Assembly: GCA_023392795.1 (NCBI GenBank)
Contig: JAEWNJ010000016.1
Span: 1 to 33,869, forward strand
DNA from: Candidatus Cloacimonadota bacterium
GTDB lineage: Bacteria; Cloacimonadota; Cloacimonadia; Cloacimonadales; Cloacimonadaceae
Direction: 5' to 3'
DNA length: 33,869 nt
This document shows positions 17,290 through 24,748 of this stretch, in pieces. The notes under the pieces were generated by a model, which saw only the letters and a list, made by a program, of their open reading frames with translations, ran no database searches and had not been told where the DNA came from. Positions within the stretch are counted from its first letter, which is position 1, and every line of letters starts with the position of its first letter. The position numbers and the translations under genes are program-made.

Positions 17290-17922
17290 ATGACACAGCA
17301 ATATACTGACTGGAAAGACTACGCCAACAGCCAATTTGGCAAAGCACTCGCATTGTCCCTTACAGTGCTGCTTTTTGCCATGATGGTTACTCCAAAGATT
17401 GAAGCTAGAAAACAGGTATTTAAATCACAGCAGATGGAGCTGGTGGATATACCGATGGAAGAGCGCGAAAAGATTGAGCCACCCGAAACTGAGGTGAACA
17501 TCGAGATTCCTCTGATAATCAGTGAAGAACTGGGTACCGAGGAGGTTGACGTGGAAGCTTATCAGACAGCGCTTGAAAAAATCGGCAATATAAATATGAC
17601 CACCGCAGCCAGTTTGAATCAGCAAAACGACGCTCCAGTCAATTTCGTCGCTTATGACGACGCTCCAGTGATGATCGGATCCATGAATCCTGTTTATCCG
17701 GAATTTGCCCGCAGGAACAAAATCCAGGGGACGGTCGTGTTGGAAGTGGAAGTGCTGAAGGACGGCTCTGTGAGAAACATTAATGTGAGACGCTCGGTAC
17801 CAGGTGGCCTGGATGAAGCTGCCATTGAAGCCGTCCGTAAAGTAAGATTTCAACCCGGAAAAAGCAGTGGTCAACCTGTGGATGTGCTGCTGATTATACC
17901 GGTTGAGTTCAAATTGAATTAA
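17290..17922 (+). CDS. tonB: TonB-family energy transducer
   Basis: 210 residues with a short cytoplasmic N-terminus, one membrane helix (about 18-34, ALALSLTVLLFAMMVTP) and a short acidic linker with only a small PPETE segment instead of a long Pro-rich rod. The C-terminal TonB domain (about 125-210) contains NPVYPEFARRNKIQGTVVLE, GSVRNINVRRSVPGGLDEAA and IEAVRKVRFQPGKSSGQPV. It transmits the ExbB/ExbD motor force to the receptor plug. Its position right behind exbD and 1.7 kb behind the receptor gene marks it as the dedicated transducer. The short linker is unusual for crossing a wide periplasm. Confidence 0.92.
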   Translation: MTQQYTDWKDYANSQFGKALALSLTVLLFAMMVTPKIEARKQVFKSQQMELVDIPMEEREKIEPPETEVNIEIPLIISEELGTEEVDVEAYQTALEKIGNINMTTAASLNQQNDAPVNFVAYDDAPVMIGSMNPVYPEFARRNKIQGTVVLEVEVLKDGSVRNINVRRSVPGGLDEAAIEAVRKVRFQPGKSSGQPVDVLLIIPVEFKLN

Positions 17923-17936
17923 TCCGGGAGTGTTTG

Positions 17937-20900
17937 ATGAAAATGAATAAAATCGTGTTCTGCCTGGTGCTGTTGTTGCTGGCTGGAAGCTTTGCTTACG
18001 CGGCGATGGCGGTTCCTTCAGCAGGTACGAAGAAACTGGATCTGACTAAATACCATAATGTGGGAAACATTTGGCTGAGAGTCAGTAACTACGGTTTCTT
18101 TGGCTCCGGTGACGATGTCGTACCGCAGTATCCTTCACTGGAATACCCTGGTGGTAGCGGAGTAGATTACCTTTACCAGGGCGCACTGTGGTTTGGAGCC
18201 AAGAAACAGCGTCGTGACAGCTTGAACCGCAAGCTTTACTGGAAAGTATTTCCGCCTTCAGCATCCAATGACACATTGATGTATGAGGGACAACCCGGCT
18301 GGAATGCTTCCATGGTTCCTGTGCTTGATACCTTGGTTACCGTGGGCTTCGATGGCGATGCTGATCTCTACGAGTTTTTACCGGCATACAATCCGCTATT
18401 GGTCTCCAATGCTGCTCAAGCCGATAATTACGGGATATACAACGCCCTCGACGGAATTGCATCAGCCTCTACCCGCTCGCAGAAGCGCGGATTTGATGAC
18501 GATGGCGACGGTCGGATCGATGAGGACTTTGTGGGATACACCTTCCCCTTCAGAACCGCAAATGAATTACCTGCTCAATTTAGTGCATTTGCATCATCCC
18601 ACCTGGCAGACTTGCCTGTAGCCACCTTTGGCATACTGGACGATCCCGCTACTGCGGAAATCTGGTTCCCATTGGGCTTTATGGATTTATCTGACCGAAG
18701 TTTCATCACATACGCATTTGCCGCCCGTCACGATGATGATCATGATGGTCGTTACGATGAGGATGGAGCTCCGGTATCCGAGCAAGACTTTATATCCTAT
18801 TATTACGATTACTGTCCGTTCGGAACCGATGGTGATCGCGACCACGGTTCGTCCCGTGGTGGCAATCGTCACTACCCTTTGAACGTACGCGTGCGTCAGA
18901 TGAGCTATCAATGGAGCTACGATTACATTAAAAACCTGGTTTATGTGGAGTTCAACGTCACCAATATGAACCATGAGGACGAACTCAAAGACTGCGCCAT
19001 GGGCATATATTTTGATGCGGACGTCGGTCCTCAAACCTGGGGCGCTGATAAGGCTTCTGATGACGTTTCTGGATATGTAAAGGGCGAAGGTTATGAATTT
19101 GCCCATACCCGCGATCAGGATGGCGATGGTGGTCTGACCACCGGTCTGGTGGGAGCCCGTGTTTGTACTCCCGATCCTGAAAAGCTTAAATTCCACTGCT
19201 GGTATTGGCAAGTGGGCCAAGGTCCCGATGACAACAATCCTCGCAACCTCAACCCCAGCGGTGAAACAGCCAATGAAAAGTACTGGTTGCTCGTGGGGAA
19301 GAACCCCAATCCTTCTTATTACACCCCTCTGCGTCCGGAAGGGAGTGCTACGGAGTTTGAACAGCCCACTGCCAATGATACTCGTTTCCTGTTCTCATTC
19401 TATGGTGCCCAACCCGGAACCCCGGATTATGATGAAACCGACCAATTTGGCAACTATCACAAACGTTGGAACCTTGCTCCTGGCAAGACCATGAAGATCG
19501 TTGTGGCTGTATTCCCAGGCGACAATCTGCAGGATCTGAAACGCAGCGCTCGCTGGGCCAAAGAAATCTACGGACAGGCTCAGGATCTGCTTACTGTGGT
19601 GCTCCCTGATACATTCCCGCATTACAATCCACCGGAACCACCGGAGATACCTGCCTTACATGCAGAACTGGTCGATAACGGCAACCGCATTGATCTTTAC
19701 TGGGACAATCGCAGTGAATTCTCCCTTGATGTCAAGACCGTTTCTACTGCGATCACCGGTTGGCAAGAGCCCGGCAGTGCACAGTTAAAACCCGGATTGG
19801 ATTCAGACCCCACACCTTACTATCCAAACAACTGGCCAGACGATTTTCCAGAGGAGTTCAGATTTGACGCTGATGATGAGAACTACCCATGGAACAACAA
19901 TGCCCTGGCCAACCCCTGGACATCTTACCGTTTACGTCATGACTTCCAGGGTTACACCGTTTGGGGACGTTCTGGAAGCGGATCACAAGAAGATTGGGAA
20001 ATGGTGAGACGCTGGGACAAGGTTGATACTGCCCAGGATTTTGCAGATTACACCATCAATGCCGATTCAGTGGGTCTCTTCCTGGATTTTGGCGGATACC
20101 TTGGCGTGGACAATGATCTGCCCAACCGCTCCAATGATCCGGATTTGAACCAACGTGGCTGGCAGGCTACTCCCGAAGAATACGCAAAGTTCTATCGCCT
20201 GAACGAATACTACGAACTGGTTCCCAACGGAAGCGTGTTCTATGGTTGGCCCATCTACAATCCAGATCTCGATTGGACTTCAGATATACAAGCCACCGCG
20301 GACAATATCGCGGAGCAATATCACATGCTACCCACTGAGGAGATTGAAACACTCCAGGCCAGACTCTTTATGCACCCAGAACTGGCTCAGCATACGGAGA
20401 TATTTGACCATCTGTACGATCCCAAGCTAATCCCGCTAAAGGCATTTGCCTTCCCTGGCGGGGCTAGTGCTCCAAATCCGACGGCTGAACAGCTGGAGTC
20501 TCTGAAAAAAGAACGCCTGGCTCGCAGGTATTATAAATCCCATATCAGTTATCCTCGCAAAGGTGTGGAGTATTACGTAGCAGTCACCGCTTATGATCGT
20601 GGTATTCCCTCAAACGATCTGAACTTCCTGGAAACAGGACGCGATGCTGACGCCAATATGAAGGTATTCTTCCCTGGCACTCTTGCTTCGGAAAATATGG
20701 ACAACATCAAGGTGGTGCCCAATCCTTACATTGGTCGCAGTAAGTTCGACGGACGCCTCGAAAACGACGAGAAGGGAGATAAGAGCCGCCGCTTGTGGTT
20801 CATCAATCTTCCCAAAAGATGTACTGTACGTATTTACACTCTGGCCGGAGATCTGGTGCAGACCCTGCATCACGATGGCGCTGATATGACCGATATCGTA

Positions 20901-21065
20901 ACCATCTCCAAGGCTGCAACCCAGGGGATCGCTGCCGATGGCATGCATTCCTGGAATCTATTGTCCAAACACAACCAGATCATCGCCCCCGGCGTGTATC
21001 TGTTTAGCGTAGAAAACAAAGCCGATGACAAAATCAAAGTCGGCAAGTTTGTAATAATCAAATAG
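17937..21065 (+). CDS. Very large secreted protein with Ca-binding-like loops and C-terminal sorting domain
   Basis: 1042 residues with a signal peptide (1-22). I do not recognise an enzymatic domain. Three acidic loops resemble EF-hand/thrombospondin type 3 calcium sites: DDDGDGRIDED near residue 187, DDDHDGRYDED near 266 and DQDGDGG near 393. The C-terminal domain (about 925-1042) starts VVPNPYIGRSKF and ends with a GVYLFSVEN strand and KVGKFVIIK, typical of FlgD-like/type IX-like sorting domains. The start ATG 17937 has GGGAG at 17926-17930. It follows tonB by 14 bases and precedes a PorV/PorQ gene, which suggests surface delivery. It may be a substrate-capturing or surface-layer protein working with the receptor; that is inference. 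Confidence 0.75.
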   Translation: MKMNKIVFCLVLLLLAGSFAYAAMAVPSAGTKKLDLTKYHNVGNIWLRVSNYGFFGSGDDVVPQYPSLEYPGGSGVDYLYQGALWFGAKKQRRDSLNRKLYWKVFPPSASNDTLMYEGQPGWNASMVPVLDTLVTVGFDGDADLYEFLPAYNPLLVSNAAQADNYGIYNALDGIASASTRSQKRGFDDDGDGRIDEDFVGYTFPFRTANELPAQFSAFASSHLADLPVATFGILDDPATAEIWFPLGFMDLSDRSFITYAFAARHDDDHDGRYDEDGAPVSEQDFISYYYDYCPFGTDGDRDHGSSRGGNRHYPLNVRVRQMSYQWSYDYIKNLVYVEFNVTNMNHEDELKDCAMGIYFDADVGPQTWGADKASDDVSGYVKGEGYEFAHTRDQDGDGGLTTGLVGARVCTPDPEKLKFHCWYWQVGQGPDDNNPRNLNPSGETANEKYWLLVGKNPNPSYYTPLRPEGSATEFEQPTANDTRFLFSFYGAQPGTPDYDETDQFGNYHKRWNLAPGKTMKIVVAVFPGDNLQDLKRSARWAKEIYGQAQDLLTVVLPDTFPHYNPPEPPEIPALHAELVDNGNRIDLYWDNRSEFSLDVKTVSTAITGWQEPGSAQLKPGLDSDPTPYYPNNWPDDFPEEFRFDADDENYPWNNNALANPWTSYRLRHDFQGYTVWGRSGSGSQEDWEMVRRWDKVDTAQDFADYTINADSVGLFLDFGGYLGVDNDLPNRSNDPDLNQRGWQATPEEYAKFYRLNEYYELVPNGSVFYGWPIYNPDLDWTSDIQATADNIAEQYHMLPTEEIETLQARLFMHPELAQHTEIFDHLYDPKLIPLKAFAFPGGASAPNPTAEQLESLKKERLARRYYKSHISYPRKGVEYYVAVTAYDRGIPSNDLNFLETGRDADANMKVFFPGTLASENMDNIKVVPNPYIGRSKFDGRLENDEKGDKSRRLWFINLPKRCTVRIYTLAGDLVQTLHHDGADMTDIVTISKAATQGIAADGMHSWNLLSKHNQIIAPGVYLFSVENKADDKIKVGKFVIIK

Positions 21066-21075
21066 GGAGGGAACT

Positions 21076-22107
21076 GTGAAAAAGAACTTAATCATAATCC
21101 TTACACTGGCAGTGATGCTGGTTCCCTTCGCTCTTTCTGCCAAACCCTTCGGCAAGGTAGGAACAGTGGGTTTACAGTTCCTGAAACTTGGTGTGGATGC
21201 TCGTGCTATCGGCATGGGAGAAGCTTATACCGCGGTTACCGATGATATTTCTTCGACATATTGGAATCCTGCGGGTCTCGCTCCCTCCTTCCAAAACCAG
21301 GTGTTTTTCTCTCATACAAATTGGCCTGCCAACATCATGCAGGAATATGCTGCTGCCACCTATACAACGGGCGTGAATACTTTCGCCGTGTATGGCAGCG
21401 TGTTGCACATGGATGATATGGAAGAGACCGATGAAGATACTTTTGAACATACCGGCCGGTATTTCACCAATAGCAGTGCTGCTTTTGGCCTGGATTACGC
21501 CCAGCAGTTTACCGACAAGTTTTCTGCCGGGGTCGGCGTGAAGTATCTCAGAGAGAATCTCTATGAATACTCCGTCAATAGCTATGCTTTCGATCTGGGT
21601 TCCATGTACAATACCGGTTGGAAAAACGTCAAGATCGGCATGGCACTCAAGAACTTCGGTCCCGATGTGCGATACCGTGTGGATGACGACTCTGACGACA
21701 GCACTGATGAAGATCCCTTTGATTTGTTTGATAATGATGGGGATGGTCAGATCGATGAAGATGGTCCGGAATTGGAAAGTAAGATCCCAATGCACTTTTC
21801 TCTGGGCATCTCGGGTGACCTGATGCGCTCTGACAGCAGCTATCTGATTGCCTCTTTGCAGTTGGACAATGTGATAGATCGTACAGAAACATGGAATCTT
21901 GGTGCCGAGTATAAGCTTGGGAATATCTTCCTGAGAGGCGGTTACCAGTTTGGTTATGATAGCAATAGCTATAGTGCCGGCGCAGGCTGGCAGGTTCCAA
22001 CCTCATTGGGTATCTTCAATATCGATTATGCCTATACCGATATGGGCTTCCTGGCTGAAAACATGCTCAAAAGCGCGCATCGTGTGTCGCTTAAAATGAG
22101 ATATTAA
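21076..22107 (+). CDS. PorV/PorQ-family outer-membrane beta-barrel protein (copy 2)
   Basis: A 343-residue, GTG-started barrel protein. After the signal peptide (1-22) comes the family signature LKLGVDARAIGMGEAYTAV and STYWNPAGLA, then alternating strands ending HRVSLKMRY. An acidic loop DNDGDGQIDEDG near residue 218 replaces a barrel loop and looks just like the calcium-type loops of the preceding secreted protein. GGGAGG overlapping the previous stop codon is the ribosome binding site. Standing between two sorting-domain proteins, it could be their dedicated outer-membrane shuttle, as PorV is for type IX cargo; that role is inferred. Confidence 0.85.
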   Translation: MKKNLIIILTLAVMLVPFALSAKPFGKVGTVGLQFLKLGVDARAIGMGEAYTAVTDDISSTYWNPAGLAPSFQNQVFFSHTNWPANIMQEYAAATYTTGVNTFAVYGSVLHMDDMEETDEDTFEHTGRYFTNSSAAFGLDYAQQFTDKFSAGVGVKYLRENLYEYSVNSYAFDLGSMYNTGWKNVKIGMALKNFGPDVRYRVDDDSDDSTDEDPFDLFDNDGDGQIDEDGPELESKIPMHFSLGISGDLMRSDSSYLIASLQLDNVIDRTETWNLGAEYKLGNIFLRGGYQFGYDSNSYSAGAGWQVPTSLGIFNIDYAYTDMGFLAENMLKSAHRVSLKMRY

Positions 22108-22132
22108 AAAGAATAAAAATACTGGAGGAACG

Positions 22133-24292
22133 ATGAAAAGACTCTTGTTACTCGTCCTGTGCCTGTCCTTTGTAATTGGTGCTGTATATGCTAAAGAAAT
22201 GCAGCCCACTCAGGGCAAAACAGTTATCCAAATGGAAACAAACGGCCGCCCCGTCACCCGTACCCGTGAAGTGCCGGCCTACACCTTCACCAAAACCCCC
22301 ACTCCTCTGATGGTGAACTACTATGACTACATGATTGGTAGCTATAATGGCCTTCCCATTCGTGTGATTACAGATGTAAACTATCCTGGATACTTCCTTA
22401 CGTATCACGGAAAACGTAACCCCACAGGTACACGTCGTGCATTTTATGCTCATCTGGATGCCAATGGCAACTTGATCAACAACAACGAAATCGCGGCAGT
22501 AACCAACAATGAAGGATATCCTACTCTTGCAGTAGATCCTGTATCCGGAAAACCCTTGTACGCTTGGCACGCCAATGCTGACGCTGATGCCGAGTATGAA
22601 GTACAATTCACTTCGGATGCTTTCATTGGAGGTCTCTCCGGCTTGTTTAACGAACTGCAGGTCATTGCCGATGGTCCCCACACTGTGACTCCCGGCGTTG
22701 GAAACCCCACATCCGATAACGAATTCATCTGGCCGACCGCTCAGATCGGACCCTCACCTGTGGCCGGAATGCGCAGAGTGTATGTAGCAATGCGTAATAG
22801 CGTTACTCACTCTTATGGACCCAGTGAAAACCTGTACTTAGCATACGCAGATTTCAATGCCGATATGATCGAAGGCGCTACACCACTGGTATGGAACCAC
22901 ACTAGCATCCCCGAAATGGATCAATGGAACCATGACGCCACCTGGCGCCGTCCCTTCCATGCCCTTACCACTGACAACCTTGGCAACGTTTATTATGCCG
23001 GTTACCACTTTGCTACCGAAGCCGATGGAACCACCGATATCTCGGAGCAGGATGTGGATATCTTCAAGTGTGATAACTATGGTGAAGGAACCTGGGTCCG
23101 CATCTCAGAATGGAGTCATATCCCGTCCTGGAATCCTGCCGGTACTCCCGGTGGCACTGGTTATTTTGTTGGTGACGGCAGCGTGCCATATCCCGATAAC
23201 GAACTCGTATGGGCTCTGGCCAATAACAGCCACCTCAATGCCGTAACCGATAACCGCGGTAGAGTGATCTTCTCCGGGCTCTGGGCTCAAAGTACTACTG
23301 CCGGTGGATTCTGGGCCGATTTTCAGGTAGTGAAATCCATGATCTTCGATCCCATCACAGAAGATTTCACCATCTCTGAAATCTACCCCATCAAGGATCC
23401 CAGCGACACTCACAACCAAGCCTGGACTTCCTGGGACGTAGAAGCTCCCTGGGGCGAACCAGAATACTTCGAAGCAGATGATGGCAATCTTTATCTGGGA
23501 CCACAACAGCTCTATCCCTTCCCGCACTGGGATGAGACTTTGCACACTGACTCAATGATGTTCCATTACAACAACGTCAAGATCTCCGAAGCCAATGCCG
23601 AAGGGATGATGGTGACAGTATGGCAGGATAGCCGCAGAGCTCTGGAAGCGAACGTGAATAGCGATCCCGATTATGCAGCCTTTGCACAAGTTCCGGAAAT
23701 CTACATCTCTGTTTCTCCGAACAATGGTGATACCTGGAGCGAACCCATCATTCTGAACAACGTGGAAGTAACCGAATTTGCCGGAATCAAACCCATGTGG
23801 GTGTATCCAGCCGATAAGGTCATCTACACTGGCATGGATAATGGACATAAAGTTGGTAAGATCGGTCTCATGTTCTACAACGATTACACATGGGGCTCAA
23901 ATGCCATCACTCCGTCAGCTCACCCCACCAACGATGGTGGTGAAGTGATGTTTATGGAGCTTCAGATTACCTTCCCGATTGCTGAATCAAACGCTAACGG
24001 AACCGCTCCTGCAGTTGCCAGGATGCTCAATCCGAACTTCCCGAACCCCTTCAATCCTGAAACCACCATCAGCTTTGATATGCCCAAAGCCGGTAATGCC
24101 AGACTGGATGTCTACAACGTAAAGGGTCAGCTTGTGAAGACTCTCTTCAACGGCACCGCCCCCTACGGAAAGACCAGCCAGGTATGGAACGGCACCGACA
24201 ATAACGGCCAAGCCGTTACCAGTGGTGTCTACTTCTACCGTCTGAGCACCGATAACGGAAACGAAACCCGCAAAATGATGCTGATGAAATAA
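22133..24292 (+). CDS. Secreted protein with type IX-like/FlgD-like sorting domain, probable beta-propeller
   Basis: 719 residues with a signal peptide (1-20). The middle has repeated Asp-box/BNR-like strands, for example VSPNNGDTWSEPIILNN, GMMVTVWQDSRRALE and GYPTLAVDPVSGKPLYAWH, so a sialidase-like propeller fold is plausible; catalytic residues were not identified. The C-terminal domain (about 630-719) is a textbook sorting domain: NFPNPFNPETTISFDMP, LDVYNVKGQLVKTLFNG and SGVYFYRLSTDNG. GGAGG precedes the ATG. It is the last gene of the operon, with a strong terminator 20 bases on. Function unknown; probably surface-exposed cargo of the adjacent PorV-type protein. Confidence 0.8.
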   Translation: MKRLLLLVLCLSFVIGAVYAKEMQPTQGKTVIQMETNGRPVTRTREVPAYTFTKTPTPLMVNYYDYMIGSYNGLPIRVITDVNYPGYFLTYHGKRNPTGTRRAFYAHLDANGNLINNNEIAAVTNNEGYPTLAVDPVSGKPLYAWHANADADAEYEVQFTSDAFIGGLSGLFNELQVIADGPHTVTPGVGNPTSDNEFIWPTAQIGPSPVAGMRRVYVAMRNSVTHSYGPSENLYLAYADFNADMIEGATPLVWNHTSIPEMDQWNHDATWRRPFHALTTDNLGNVYYAGYHFATEADGTTDISEQDVDIFKCDNYGEGTWVRISEWSHIPSWNPAGTPGGTGYFVGDGSVPYPDNELVWALANNSHLNAVTDNRGRVIFSGLWAQSTTAGGFWADFQVVKSMIFDPITEDFTISEIYPIKDPSDTHNQAWTSWDVEAPWGEPEYFEADDGNLYLGPQQLYPFPHWDETLHTDSMMFHYNNVKISEANAEGMMVTVWQDSRRALEANVNSDPDYAAFAQVPEIYISVSPNNGDTWSEPIILNNVEVTEFAGIKPMWVYPADKVIYTGMDNGHKVGKIGLMFYNDYTWGSNAITPSAHPTNDGGEVMFMELQITFPIAESNANGTAPAVARMLNPNFPNPFNPETTISFDMPKAGNARLDVYNVKGQLVKTLFNGTAPYGKTSQVWNGTDNNGQAVTSGVYFYRLSTDNGNETRKMMLMK

Positions 24293-24311
24293 GGGAAAAC
24301 CCCCTTAAATA

Positions 24312-24346
24312 TAAAAAACCCGCGGCTTTACGCTGCGGGTTTTTTA
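24312..24346 (+). terminator. Rho-independent terminator of the receptor/motor operon
   Basis: The arms ACCCGCGGC (24318-24326) and GCTGCGGGT (24332-24340) form a GC-rich nine-base-pair stem with one G-U pair, flanked by AAAAAA before and TTTTTT after. The symmetric A/T flanks allow it to act on both strands. Confidence 0.92.
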
Positions 24347-24384
24347 ATTGTCTCGTTGGAGTTACTGCCGCTTGGCTGACTCTA

Positions 24385-24551
24385 TCATGATAAATCTCTT
24401 TGTGCGGCAGTGACTTCAACCAGCGATTCGAAGGATTTGTGATTGTCGACACGCTGCCAGAAGTCCAACGCGTGATAAGCCATTATCTTCCGATATCTGC
24501 TGGCCTTCCTGTCTACTTCCAGCCTCCTTCACTCTTCTTCCGGCTACGCAT
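24385..24551 (-). pseudogene. Possible broken small gene
   Basis: On the minus strand, ATG at 24551 has GGGAGG eight bases ahead and opens a 12-codon frame (MRSRKKSEGGWK, then TAG). In the next frame a 46-residue open stretch continues to a stop at 24385-24387, with an internal ATG at 24483 and protein-like composition (for example HALDFWQRVDNHKSFESL). A single-base shift would join them into about 57 residues. I recognise no family, and it may be chance. Confidence 0.22.
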
Positions 24552-24553
24552 CT

Positions 24554-24625
24554 GATGAGCCTCCCGTACACCGGTCATACGATTGTATGACCGGTGTATG
24601 GGAGGTGTATGGGAGGCGTATCATC
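24554..24625. repeat. Palindromic dispersed element, copy 2
   Basis: Inverted arms of 21 bases, 24560-24580 and 24585-24605, match except for one G-T position and surround a four-base loop. An 11-base piece, TGTATGGGAGG, is repeated directly after the right arm (24595-24605 and 24606-24616). The outer flanks GATGAG and TCATC are also roughly inverted. The core is shared with the element at 2971-3050. Confidence 0.75.
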
Positions 24626-24748
24626 TACAAGATGGCAGAGAGAAGCCTGGAGTGTCGAATGCTGAGGGATAACGCTAATGAATACTATCCGTACAAATCA
24701 GCTCAATCTGACAAATCTTAAGCTCTATGCGCACATCCTGATTGTGAA

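Larger units (their letters stand above)
24347..24748 (+). other. Intergenic region between convergent genes
   Basis: This 402-base gap lies between the operon terminator and the stop of the minus-strand RNase gene. It contains the second copy of the palindromic element and a possible broken mini-gene on the minus strand. The stretch 24626-24748 shows nothing recognisable. Confidence 0.6.

Noticed and set aside
24361..24414. Imperfect 11-base inverted repeat (24361-24371 and 24404-24414)
   Set aside because: It has one mismatch, a 32-base spacer and no second copy. It could be chance.
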